From UBA12018 sp051656605 (lineage in GTDB: Bacteria > Bacteroidota > Bacteroidia > Bacteroidales > CAMTPD01), in the NCBI GenBank assembly GCA_051656605.1, contig JBOGCF010000056.1, positions 1-64,000 on the forward strand: a stretch of 64,000 bases of DNA. Reading direction: 5' to 3'. Shown piece after piece: positions 9,369-18,269 of this stretch. A program made the translations under genes and the position numbers. The notes beneath the pieces are model-generated. The model did not search any database, was not told where the DNA came from, and was given only the letters and a program-made list of their open reading frames with translations. The first letter of the stretch is position 1; the number at the start of each line of letters is the position of its first letter.

Positions 9369-10835
9369 TTAGTTATTGTATTTTCCCGAATGTGTATCAC
9401 CTCCATGACCGGTCCAGTTTTCGTGGAAGAACTCCCCGCGAGGCTTATCGATACGTTCAAATGTATGAGCACCGAAATAATCGCGTTGAGCCTGAATCAT
9501 GTTGGCCGGCAACTCTTTACTTGTAAACGAGTAGAAGTAATTGAGAGCCGATGAGAATGCCGGAACAGCCACTTCTTCGTTCGCACACATTGCGGTAACG
9601 GTTTTCCAACCTTTCAAAGCTTCCTTAATTTCATGAGCGAAATAAGGAGAAAGAAGCATGTTTTCGAGTTTCTTTTCACTTTCAAAAGCCTCCGCAATAT
9701 CGTTTAAGAAAGCCGATCGAATAATACAACCGCCTCGCCAGATGCGGGCAATATCGGGCAAACTCAAATCCCATTTGTAATATTCCGAAGCCTTTTGCAA
9801 AGTTTCAAACCCTTGCGCATACGAAACCAACTTCGAAGCATATAAAGCATCCCCGATGTAACCAATCAAATCATTTGGATCAAAAGCCAATACGGGTGTG
9901 TCGTTTTTATATAAAGCAGCAGCCTCTTTTCGCAACCCTTTCATCGCTGATAGATTACGCTCAAAAACAGCTGTAGCTATCAAGTTGAGCGGTGTACCCA
10001 AATTAAGCGCACTGATTACCGACCACTTACCGGTACCTTTTTGTCCGGCAGTATCCAGGATCTTGTCGATCAGGAAGTCTCCATTTGCCTCTTTGTGACG
10101 TAATATTTGAGTTGTGATTTCGATCAGATAACTTTTAAGTTTGCCGTTGTTCCAATCCTCAAAGCGATCGGCCATCCATTCGTTTCCTGCATTCAACAAC
10201 TGCTTCATTACGAAGTATGTCTCAGCGATCAACTGCATATCTCCATACTCGATGCCATTGTGAATCATCTTCACAAAATGTCCCGATCCGCCGTTGCCGA
10301 TCCAAGTACAACAAGGAGTTCCGTCTTCAGCCTTCGCTGCAATCTTTTGAAGAATGTCTTTTACCGCAGGCCACGCAGCTTTAGATCCGCCGGGCATGAT
10401 GGCAGGACCATTCAAGGCTCCTTCTTCGCCGCCCGAAACCCCGGCACCGATAAAGTATAAACCCTTCGATTCCACATATTCTACTCGGCGTGCGGTATCT
10501 TCAAAGTTTGAATTTCCGCCGTCAATCAAGATATCTCCTTTCGATAAGATGGGCACAAGTTGGTCGATCAATTCATCCACCGGAGCACCGGCTCTTACCA
10601 TCATCATGATTTTGCGAGGCGATTGTAATGATTCGACAAACTCCAGCAAACTAACAAAACCATCGATATTTTTATGTGCTGCTCTTCCTTGCAAGAAGCG
10701 TTCTACGACACCTTCTTCCACATCCTTTACCGTGCGATTGTACACAGAAACTTTATACCCCTTGCTTTCCATGTTTAAAGCAAGATTCTCGCCCATTACG
10801 GCAAGACCAATTAGACCTATGTCAGACTTGAGCAT
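9369..10835 (-). CDS. gnd: 6-phosphogluconate dehydrogenase, decarboxylating
   Basis: Converts 6-phosphogluconate to ribulose 5-phosphate plus CO2 and NADPH. The 488-residue protein begins with the Rossmann motif GLAVMGENLALNME, followed by VYNRT, DGGNSNFEDT, and the substrate/catalytic helix GGSGHFVKMIHNGIEYGDMQ with Lys and Asn/Glu in place. The frame extends 16 codons upstream, but the ATG at 10835 begins MLKSDIGLIG, the expected N-terminus. First gene of the gnd-zwf-pgl operon. Confidence 0.97.
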   Translation of the reverse strand: MLKSDIGLIGLAVMGENLALNMESKGYKVSVYNRTVKDVEEGVVERFLQGRAAHKNIDGFVSLLEFVESLQSPRKIMMMVRAGAPVDELIDQLVPILSKGDILIDGGNSNFEDTARRVEYVESKGLYFIGAGVSGGEEGALNGPAIMPGGSKAAWPAVKDILQKIAAKAEDGTPCCTWIGNGGSGHFVKMIHNGIEYGDMQLIAETYFVMKQLLNAGNEWMADRFEDWNNGKLKSYLIEITTQILRHKEANGDFLIDKILDTAGQKGTGKWSVISALNLGTPLNLIATAVFERNLSAMKGLRKEAAALYKNDTPVLAFDPNDLIGYIGDALYASKLVSYAQGFETLQKASEYYKWDLSLPDIARIWRGGCIIRSAFLNDIAEAFESEKKLENMLLSPYFAHEIKEALKGWKTVTAMCANEEVAVPAFSSALNYFYSFTSKELPANMIQAQRDYFGAHTFERIDKPRGEFFHENWTGHGGDTHSGKYNN

Positions 10836-10916
10836 CTTATTGTTGTTTTTATAGTTTACTAATACAACAGTCATACAAAACATGAAGTTATTTGATTTAC
10901 CTCAATTTAAACTATT

Positions 10917-10924
10917 CAAACATA
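10917..10924 (-). promoter_or_regulatory. Candidate -7 box for gnd-zwf-pgl
   Basis: The minus strand reads TATGTTTG, a full TAnnTTTG match, 82 nt upstream of the gnd start in the divergent gap between gnd and the ECF sigma gene. No convincing -33 box accompanies it. Confidence 0.45.
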
Positions 10925-10997
10925 TTCTTATCCTATGTTGATCTTTGTCGTGTTGTTAAACATTGACGTTTTGTTACATATTATTGTTAAATATGTC

Positions 10998-11005
10998 TAT
11001 ATTTG
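10998..11005 (+). promoter_or_regulatory. Candidate -7 box for the ECF sigma gene
   Basis: TATATTTG matches TAnnTTTG exactly and lies 32 nt upstream of the sigma factor ATG. A TTTG at 10970-10973 may be the -33 element, although the 24-nt spacing is a little long. Confidence 0.5.
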
Positions 11006-11037
11006 CCCATGTAAACGCAACGAAACAACTTAACTAG

Positions 11038-11619
11038 ATGGCAGTTCAGCAAGCTAATGCGATTAATATCCAGACAGAATCAGGATTTAAGACCTTGTAT
11101 AAGTCTTATTATCCAAAGCTGATGCGGTTTGCGCGTTACTATACCCTGTGTGAAGCCGATGCAGAAAACATCGTGCAAGATGTCTTTATGCTACTTTGGG
11201 AAAAGAAAGAAGCGTCGGAAAGTAAAGTACTGCTAGCCTCTTACCTTTTTACTATGGTGAAAAATCGCTGTCTCGATTACCTCAAACACAAAAGTATTGT
11301 AGAAGAATACAAGCTATACATCGAAGAGAATCATTATTACGAAGTTCGTTTTAAGATAGGATCGTTGCAAGGAATGGATTCGGAAGCTCTTGACGACGAA
11401 GCCATACGCACACTGCTAACCCATGCATTGGAAACACTTCCGCCCCGTTGCCGTGAAATATTTATCAAAGGAAAATTAGAAGGGATGAAATACAAAGAGA
11501 TTGCCAAAGAAATGGAGATCTCCGAAAAGACGGTCGAAAACCAGATGCAGATTGCTATGAAGAAGCTTTCCGTTACATTAAAAGAAAACCCCTTATTGCT
11601 TCTATTCCTGTTTTGCTAA
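11038..11619 (+). CDS. ECF-type RNA polymerase sigma-70 factor
   Basis: A 193-residue extracytoplasmic-function sigma factor. Region 2 spans about residues 18-90 (LYKSYYPKLMRFARYYT, ENIVQDVFMLLWEKK, SYLFTMVKNRCLDYL) and region 4 about 120-180 (LPPRCREIFIKGKLEGMKYKEIA, ISEKTVENQMQIAMKKL with the helix-turn-helix). It matches the Bacteroidetes sigma family that drives SusC/SusD loci through a FecR-type anti-sigma and the N-terminal STN domain of the receptor, all of which follow directly here. It should therefore activate the 12861-22725 genes. The C-terminus ends in a short hydrophobic Leu/Phe stretch. Confidence 0.93.
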   Translation: MAVQQANAINIQTESGFKTLYKSYYPKLMRFARYYTLCEADAENIVQDVFMLLWEKKEASESKVLLASYLFTMVKNRCLDYLKHKSIVEEYKLYIEENHYYEVRFKIGSLQGMDSEALDDEAIRTLLTHALETLPPRCREIFIKGKLEGMKYKEIAKEMEISEKTVENQMQIAMKKLSVTLKENPLLLLFLFC

Positions 11620-11640
11620 CCCCAGTCTTCACTGTTATGT

Positions 11641-11697
11641 TCCACATTTGTCATAAAAACGTAGCAGCTAGTTTGTAGTTTTGCATCCAAATGTGGA
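11641..11697 (+). promoter_or_regulatory. Promoter-like box enclosed by a 10-bp inverted repeat
   Basis: TAGTTTTG at 11676-11683 matches TAnnTTTG. It is bracketed by a perfect 10-bp inverted repeat, TCCACATTTG at 11641-11650 and CAAATGTGGA at 11688-11697. It lies in the 179-nt gap between sigma and anti-sigma genes, so the anti-sigma gene may have its own, possibly repressible, promoter. Function is inferred. Confidence 0.4.
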
Positions 11698-11798
11698 TAC
11701 AAAAATTCTCATATCGAAATATTTTTTCAAAAAAATATACTTAATCATTGGGGGATGCTACCGGCATAATCGTTTTTAATAACGTATAACCCGAAGAA

Positions 11799-12767
11799 AT
11801 GATAGAACAGTATATAAAATATGTAAAAGGAGAGCTTACTTCAGCAGAGCGAGAGGCCCTATTCAAGGCACTCGAGAAAGACGCAGAAGCAAGAAGCGAG
11901 TTCGAAGCCTTTGAAAAAACATTTGTGTTATCCACGCTTCTTTCCGAAGAAGGAGATGATACGGAAAGTGATCAAGCATATAGCCGATTCGAACATCGAA
12001 GAACTAAAAAACGAATAGGCATGTATGTGCGTCGGCTATCCGGTTATGTAGCAACAGCAGTAGCATCCATTGTAATAACTTATGGCATTTTCTTAACTCA
12101 AACCAATCAGCACGAAACGCATATAGTTGCTATGAATGAAGTGACGGTACCTGCCGGACAGCGAGCGCTCATTAAACTAAGCGATAGCTCTGAAGTATGG
12201 CTCAATGCAAATTCAAAACTGATTTATCCATCGGTATTTACTGCCGACAAGCGTTGTGTACATCTTTCGGGAGAAGCATTCTTTCAAGTAAAGCATCAAG
12301 CACACATCCCGTTTGTGGTTACGACCGAAAAGCAAGAGGTAAAAGTGTTGGGAACCGAATTCAATCTTTCGGCTTATAACGGAAAGACAGTAAGCACAGC
12401 CCTGATCAGTGGTTCGGTAGAAATAACATCCGATCTACTCAAGCAGCCGGTGCTGCTCAAACCCAACGAAATGGCTTTGTTAAAAGACTCGACCTTACAA
12501 GTCGAGCACATATCCAATCAAGACTTCCTACTCTGGAAGGATGGTATTTATGCCTTCGACAATACTACATTTGAAGAAATCGCCCGCAAGTTTGAATTAT
12601 ACTACGACATCACCATTGTCTTTAAAGACAATGCATATAAAACGTGTCGTTTTACCGGTAAGTTCAGGCAACGCGATGGAGTAGAGAACGCATTGCGGCT
12701 TTTGCAGAAGTCAAAATCGTTCCGTTACAATAAAAACGATGAAAAGAATGAAATAACAATCTATTAG
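11799..12767 (+). CDS. FecR-type anti-sigma factor
   Basis: A 322-residue single-pass inner-membrane protein. The cytoplasmic N-terminus (about 1-75) would bind the ECF sigma factor. A membrane helix follows at about 82-102 (YVATAVASIVITYGIFL), and then the periplasmic FecR domain with VPAGQRALIKLSDSSEVWLNANS, LSGEAFFQV and VLGTEFNLSAY, and a C-terminal segment (FDNTTFEEIARKFELYYDI) that resembles the STN/secretin fold and contacts the receptor. It should relay substrate binding by the SusC-like receptor to the sigma factor encoded just upstream. Confidence 0.94.
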   Translation: MIEQYIKYVKGELTSAEREALFKALEKDAEARSEFEAFEKTFVLSTLLSEEGDDTESDQAYSRFEHRRTKKRIGMYVRRLSGYVATAVASIVITYGIFLTQTNQHETHIVAMNEVTVPAGQRALIKLSDSSEVWLNANSKLIYPSVFTADKRCVHLSGEAFFQVKHQAHIPFVVTTEKQEVKVLGTEFNLSAYNGKTVSTALISGSVEITSDLLKQPVLLKPNEMALLKDSTLQVEHISNQDFLLWKDGIYAFDNTTFEEIARKFELYYDITIVFKDNAYKTCRFTGKFRQRDGVENALRLLQKSKSFRYNKNDEKNEITIY

Positions 12768-12780
12768 TATAGATAAAGAA

Positions 12781-12804
12781 CGCCGGATGTTGCAGCATCC
12801 GGCG
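12781..12804 (+). other. GC-rich hairpin between anti-sigma and susC
   Basis: A perfect 9-bp stem CGCCGGATG/CATCCGGCG with a 6-nt loop lies 13 nt after the anti-sigma stop. No T-run follows, so it is more likely an mRNA-stability or partial-termination element than a strong terminator. Confidence 0.55.
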
Positions 12805-12860
12805 ATACATAAAGTCAATACTAACCTATCAAATTCAGTACTAACAAACAAAACAAAGTT

Positions 12861-15800
12861 ATGAAAAGTAGGCGTTTGTCCGTACCCCTTCTCGCAAAAA
12901 GTAAGGGGATTAAGAAACTTTTAAGAATTATGAGAATCAGCGTAGCCTTATCTTTTGCCGCTGTGTTGCAATTGTACGCATTGGATGCAAATTCGCAAAA
13001 TGCAAAAGTGTCAATTGCCAGCACCAACATGACGCTTGCCGACTTTATCAAGCAGGTTGAAAATCAGACAGAATATTTGTTTGTATACAACCAAGACGAA
13101 GTAAACACATCGTCGGAGATAAAAGTAAGCGGGAAGAACAAATCCGTAAAGGAGTGTCTCGATCAGGTAGCCAGAACATCCGATCTAACCTACCATTTCG
13201 AAAACGATTATATTATTTTAAAGAAAGATGCCGCGCCAACCTCTTCTGTTGTAGCAGAAAAAAGTCAGGCAACGCGCAAAGTAACCGGTGTTGTTGTCGA
13301 TGAGCTTGGCGAAGCGGTAATCGGAGCCAACGTGGTTGTAAAAGGAACAACTATTGGGGTTACGACAGATATCGACGGAAACTTTACACTTGAAGCCCCA
13401 GCAAATGCATCACTTCAGGTTACCTATATCGGATACTTACCGGTAACAGTTGCGGTAGGATCTAAAAACAACCTGCGTGTAGTAATGAAAGAAGACACGC
13501 AAAACCTCGAAGAAGTAGTTGTTGTTGGGTATGGTGTACAAAAGAAAGCCAACCTTTCGGGAGCCGTAGGGATGGTATCTTCCAAAGCACTAGACAACCG
13601 TCCGGTAACAACTGTAGGGCAAGCCCTTCAAGGAACCGTTGCCAACTTGAATATTACCCCGCAAGGCGGGCAGGCCAATTCATCGCCAACATTAAATGTA
13701 CGTGGAGCAACAACCATATCAAATGACAAAGGAGCTTCTCCTTTAGTAGTTATTGATGGTATTGTTTCCGATGCAGATCAACTAAATACATTAAACTCCG
13801 CAGATATCGAAAGTATTTCGGTATTAAAAGACGCGGCTTCGTCGGCTATTTACGGTTCGCGTGCGGCATTCGGGGTAATCTTGGTAACAACCAAGAAAGG
13901 TCGTTCCGAGAAGCTTTCGATCAACTACAACAACAATTTTGCGTTTCGTACCTTAACTAAGATGCCTGAGATTGTAACCGATCCGTACACCATTGTGCAG
14001 ATGAAAAACACAATGTCGTATCCTTGGTACAACTTGTACGACGAAGAGCAAATCGCTTACGCAAAGAAACGTTCCGAAGATCCGAGTATTTCTCCATACT
14101 TTTTGAATCCCGACGGACAGTATAGTTACTTTGGTAATACAGATTGGATCGATGAGGCTTATAAGAAAAGTAGCTTTTCAACCAATCACACGATCGACTT
14201 GTCGGGTACGACAAAGAAACTAGCCTATTTCTTCTCTGCCGGATATATGTTTCAAGACGGTATGCTCGAGCAAGGGAATGATAAATACAACCGTTATAAC
14301 CTAAGAAGTAAGTTAGACTTTAAGATTACAGACTGGTGGACATTGTCGAATAATACCAGTTATGTAAGCTCTGATTACGATAAACCTAATTATTTAGGAG
14401 ATGATTTTTATTGGAATGTCAATCGTACCAACTCCTTAGATGTACCACGCAATCCCGACGGAACATGGACTGAAAAAGGAGGTGCTTTGTTAGGTCGTAT
14501 CGCAGACGGAGGCCGATATAAAACGCTAAACAATAATATCATGACGCAATTCACAACACAATTTGATATCATCAAAGATGTGTTGATGATTAAAGGAAAC
14601 TTTGCGTTGAATAGAAAAGACGCACAAGAAGAAGGGGCTACGCTTCCGGTTGCTTACTATCAAGGTCCAGATTTAGCGGCTCGCTATCATAATGAAATCA
14701 GTAGTGCAAAACGTGCAACATATATCTCAGATCATTTATTGTACGATGTATTTGCAGACTTCCGTAAAAATTTTGCAGAGAAACATTTCATCAACGCGAT
14801 GATTGGTTTCAATCAAGAAGAATATAGATATAAGAAGTTTGCAGCATCTCGTAAAGATTTAATCTCAAACTCCCTTCCGTCTATCGGATTGGGTAGTGGA
14901 GATATGAATGTAGAAGAGAAGAAAGAATCGTGGGCACTACGCGGCATGTTCTTCCGTCTCAACTATATCTACGACGACAAATACATCGCTGAATTTAATG
15001 GTCGTTACGACGGAACTTCACGTTTCCCTAAGCACGACCGCTTTGCCTTTAACCCATCGGGATCATTGGCTTGGATCGTGTCAAAAGAAGACTTCTTCGA
15101 ACCGCTTACCGACGTAGTAAGTTACTTTAAACTACGTGGCTCGTATGGTAACTTGGGTAACCAAGATGTTGGTGCGTATGATTATATCGCATTGATGGAA
15201 GCTAAAAGAGCAAGTCAAATTCTAGACGGCAAACAGCCGGTTTATGTAGGAGCTCCGGGTCTTGTAGCCGGTAACCTTACATGGGAGAAAGTATCTGTTG
15301 CCAACTTTGGTATTGATATGAACTTCTTAAACAACCGACTTACTGCTACGGGAGACGTTTATCGCCGTGATACCCGTGATATGTTGACCAAAGGACGTAC
15401 ACTACCTTCGGTAATCGGAACAAAAGAACCGAAAGAAAACGCGGCCGACTTGAAAACCCGTGGTTGGGAAATAACATTGGGATGGAGAGACGCATTCCAA
15501 GTATCGGGCAAACCATTCAATTACGGTGTTAACTTTATGCTATCGGATAGCCGTGCATGGATTACGAAATTCGACAATCCTACCGGAACATTGAAAGATC
15601 ATTACGTAGGAAAAGAACTTGGCGAAATCTGGGGTATGAACACACTTGGTTACTTTACTTCGGATGAAGACGTGAAGAACCATGCCGATCAAAGCCTTGT
15701 AACCTCATATCCGGGAACACGTCCGTTGGCTGCCGGCGACTTGAAGTTTGAAGATCGCAACGGTGATGGTAAGATCACATGGGGAGAGTGGACCAACGAA

Positions 15801-16334
15801 AACGCGGGCGACTACTACATCATCGGGAACACATCTTCCCGTTTCAACTATAGCTTTAGTTTAGATGCCGATTGGAACGGATTCGACTTCCGTGCATTCT
15901 TCCAAGGTGTAGGCAAGAAAGACTATATGCCGGGACCTGGCGATCTTTATTTCTGGGGTATTTACTCACAACCATGGACCAACGTGACCAAAGGAAACAT
16001 GGATCACTGGACACCGGAAACTCCCGATGCTTATTTTCCACGTCCTAAAGCTTATGTGGCAGAGCAAACCGATAAAGAGTGCGGTGTAGCACAAACAAAA
16101 TACCTACAAAACGCAGCTTACCTTCGATTGAAGAACTTGACGGTAGGATACACGCTACCTCAAAGCTTGACGCAGAAGTTCTTGGTAAGCCGTTTGAGAG
16201 TATTCTTTACAGGTGAAAACCTATTCACCATTTCGGCATTAGACGATCATTATAAAATAGATCCGGAAGGATTGGGTGGCGGTATGTATCCACTTCAACG
16301 TTCTTATTCTTTCGGTCTTAATGTTTCATTCTAA
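12861..16334 (+). CDS. SusC-like TonB-dependent receptor with STN signalling domain
   Basis: A 1157-residue outer-membrane transporter. In order: signal region (about 20-45, ending DANSQN), an STN domain (about 47-124) that talks to the FecR-type anti-sigma, a carboxypeptidase-regulatory-like beta-sandwich (about 139-213, VTGVVVDELGEAVIGANVVV), TonB-interacting EEVVVVGYG (about 218-226), the plug (GQALQGTVANL, DAASSAIYGSRAAFGVILVTTKKG), and a long beta-barrel ending in the usual aromatic C-terminus (SFGLNVSF). It forms a pair with the SusD-like lipoprotein 17 nt downstream. The substrate is not told by sequence, but the downstream phosphoesterases suggest a phosphate-containing molecule. Confidence 0.96.
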   Translation: MKSRRLSVPLLAKSKGIKKLLRIMRISVALSFAAVLQLYALDANSQNAKVSIASTNMTLADFIKQVENQTEYLFVYNQDEVNTSSEIKVSGKNKSVKECLDQVARTSDLTYHFENDYIILKKDAAPTSSVVAEKSQATRKVTGVVVDELGEAVIGANVVVKGTTIGVTTDIDGNFTLEAPANASLQVTYIGYLPVTVAVGSKNNLRVVMKEDTQNLEEVVVVGYGVQKKANLSGAVGMVSSKALDNRPVTTVGQALQGTVANLNITPQGGQANSSPTLNVRGATTISNDKGASPLVVIDGIVSDADQLNTLNSADIESISVLKDAASSAIYGSRAAFGVILVTTKKGRSEKLSINYNNNFAFRTLTKMPEIVTDPYTIVQMKNTMSYPWYNLYDEEQIAYAKKRSEDPSISPYFLNPDGQYSYFGNTDWIDEAYKKSSFSTNHTIDLSGTTKKLAYFFSAGYMFQDGMLEQGNDKYNRYNLRSKLDFKITDWWTLSNNTSYVSSDYDKPNYLGDDFYWNVNRTNSLDVPRNPDGTWTEKGGALLGRIADGGRYKTLNNNIMTQFTTQFDIIKDVLMIKGNFALNRKDAQEEGATLPVAYYQGPDLAARYHNEISSAKRATYISDHLLYDVFADFRKNFAEKHFINAMIGFNQEEYRYKKFAASRKDLISNSLPSIGLGSGDMNVEEKKESWALRGMFFRLNYIYDDKYIAEFNGRYDGTSRFPKHDRFAFNPSGSLAWIVSKEDFFEPLTDVVSYFKLRGSYGNLGNQDVGAYDYIALMEAKRASQILDGKQPVYVGAPGLVAGNLTWEKVSVANFGIDMNFLNNRLTATGDVYRRDTRDMLTKGRTLPSVIGTKEPKENAADLKTRGWEITLGWRDAFQVSGKPFNYGVNFMLSDSRAWITKFDNPTGTLKDHYVGKELGEIWGMNTLGYFTSDEDVKNHADQSLVTSYPGTRPLAAGDLKFEDRNGDGKITWGEWTNENAGDYYIIGNTSSRFNYSFSLDADWNGFDFRAFFQGVGKKDYMPGPGDLYFWGIYSQPWTNVTKGNMDHWTPETPDAYFPRPKAYVAEQTDKECGVAQTKYLQNAAYLRLKNLTVGYTLPQSLTQKFLVSRLRVFFTGENLFTISALDDHYKIDPEGLGGGMYPLQRSYSFGLNVSF

Positions 16335-16351
16335 TAAAGCAGTATATAACA

Positions 16352-18136
16352 ATGAATAATATAATAAAATCAATTGGTGCAGGCTGTCTTTTATCACTGA
16401 GCCTTACCTCGTGCAACGATAGTTTTATGGAACGATATCCCGAGACGGATATCACCGACAAAGTATTCTTTCAAAACGTAAAAGACCTCGAGCTTTATAC
16501 AAACGGGCTTTATAGCATACTCGGATCGTCGTACAATGATGTGGTTTCAGACAATGTAATGTACGTTGAAGATGCCGGAATCTTTAAAATGATGCGTGGA
16601 GAGACTACACCCGAAACCGTTGGCCTGTGGGAAGGTTGGGATAAGGTGCGTAACGTCAACTTCATGTTGGAACATGTAGGAACCGTAGTAGGAGATCAGC
16701 CAAAGATTGATCACTATGTAGGATTGGCACGCATGTTTAGAGCCATTCAATACTATGGGATGGTCAAGAAGTATTCAGACTTGCCATGGTATTCACGTAC
16801 CATTCAGACGACAGACGAAGACCTGCTTTACAAAACACAAGACCCACGTACATTGGTGGTAGATTCCATCATGGCCGACTTGCAGTTTGCCGTAGATCAC
16901 ATCGAAGACGGAGCCAGCAAAACACGCGTAACTTTGTGGTCGGCACTCATGTCACAAGCACGTATTGCTTTGTATGAAGGAACATTCCGCAAGTATCATG
17001 ACGAGTTGAACCTGCAAGACGGAAACGAATACTTGAAAGTAGCACGTGATGCAGCCAAACGCGTTATCGATAGCGGGAAGTTTGATATCTACACCGCGCA
17101 AACGCAATACCATCCGTACGAAGCGTTGTTTATCAGCGAAGATCTTTCTCAAAATCCGGAAATGATCATGTTTGCTGATTACGACAAAGCATTGGGCCGT
17201 ATGCACAACGCGCAAGCCATGATCAATTGGACGCACAGTATGTCTCGCGACTTGATGGAAGACTATTTGATTGTAGAGAACAACGAGGCAATCCCATACA
17301 CTGAATCGAGCGTATACGGAAAGCAAAAGATGTACGAAGTCTTTGAAAATCGCGACCCGCGTATCACCTATACCTTTATGCAACCAGGCTTTACGCGCGA
17401 CGGTTATCAAGAACCCGAACGTGCCAAAATGGGATTGGGAGGTTATTGCCAAATCAAATTCATTCCACGCTCGTATGATCAGTTTGGTTGGGGCGCATCG
17501 TATACCGATCTTCCTATCTACCGCTATGCCGAGGCGTTGTTGATTTATGCCGAAGCACGTGCCGAGTTGGGCGAACTTACACAAGACGATTTGGACATCA
17601 CCGTAAACAAGTTGCGCGATCGTGTCAATATGCCACACATGAAGCTTGCGAATGTTTTGGCTAAGATCGACCCGCGCCAAGAAGCGCACTATCCGAACGT
17701 AGACGGCGCTCAAAAGGGAGCCATTCTTGAAATCCGCCGCGAACGTCGCATCGAGCTTGCTTGCGAAGGACAACGTTACGGTGACCTGATGCGCTGGAAA
17801 GTGGGTGAAAACTTTGCCAACCTTGCAGAAGGACTTTATGTAGATAAGCTAGGTTATCAAGACATCACCGGCGACAATCAACCGGACATTGCAATCGTTG
17901 CTACTCAAGCCGATGCAGATGCGATTCCGGCAGCAGATAAAGAAAAATACAAACTAACGGTATATGTACTCGACGGAAACACGTTTTCGCTGAGCGAAGG
18001 AGACCATGGTTACATCCGTCTTACTTCACAAATCGGAAAGTTCAACTTTATCTCTCCGAAGTATTACTATACACCGCTAGATGTTAAAGACATCCAGTTG
18101 AACAAGAACCTTGTTCAAAATCCTTTCTGGCAATAA
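16352..18136 (+). CDS. SusD-like substrate-binding lipoprotein (RagB/SusD family)
   Basis: A 594-residue surface lipoprotein with lipobox LTSC (Cys21) followed by NDSFMERYPETDITDKVFFQN, the usual SusD N-terminus. It has the helical TPR-like core (LARMFRAIQYYGMVKKY; LPIYRYAEALLIYAEARAELGE) and the C-terminal ILEIRRERRIELACEGQRYGDLMRW region that is highly conserved in RagB/SusD. It acts as the lid of the SusC barrel. It ends 59 nt before a strong terminator, which separates it from the enzyme genes. Confidence 0.95.
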   Translation: MNNIIKSIGAGCLLSLSLTSCNDSFMERYPETDITDKVFFQNVKDLELYTNGLYSILGSSYNDVVSDNVMYVEDAGIFKMMRGETTPETVGLWEGWDKVRNVNFMLEHVGTVVGDQPKIDHYVGLARMFRAIQYYGMVKKYSDLPWYSRTIQTTDEDLLYKTQDPRTLVVDSIMADLQFAVDHIEDGASKTRVTLWSALMSQARIALYEGTFRKYHDELNLQDGNEYLKVARDAAKRVIDSGKFDIYTAQTQYHPYEALFISEDLSQNPEMIMFADYDKALGRMHNAQAMINWTHSMSRDLMEDYLIVENNEAIPYTESSVYGKQKMYEVFENRDPRITYTFMQPGFTRDGYQEPERAKMGLGGYCQIKFIPRSYDQFGWGASYTDLPIYRYAEALLIYAEARAELGELTQDDLDITVNKLRDRVNMPHMKLANVLAKIDPRQEAHYPNVDGAQKGAILEIRRERRIELACEGQRYGDLMRWKVGENFANLAEGLYVDKLGYQDITGDNQPDIAIVATQADADAIPAADKEKYKLTVYVLDGNTFSLSEGDHGYIRLTSQIGKFNFISPKYYYTPLDVKDIQLNKNLVQNPFWQ

Positions 18137-18194
18137 ACATTTCATTTAACTAAACCTTTCGAATAGAAAGGCATATATTCTAAGCTTGTAACTC

Positions 18195-18233
18195 GCAAAG
18201 GTTGTTAAGTGATTAACGGCCTTTGCTTTTTTT
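18195..18233 (+). terminator. Terminator between susD-like gene and EEP gene
   Basis: A nested hairpin (GCAAAGG 18195-18201 with CCTTTGC 18220-18226, inside it GTTAA with TTAAC, GTGA loop) is followed by a run of T. It is a typical intrinsic terminator placed inside the locus, so the enzymes downstream may be expressed less than SusC/D or from another promoter. Confidence 0.85.
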
Positions 18234-18269
18234 CTGTTTTCGACTTTAAATAAATCTGATATAATTAGA

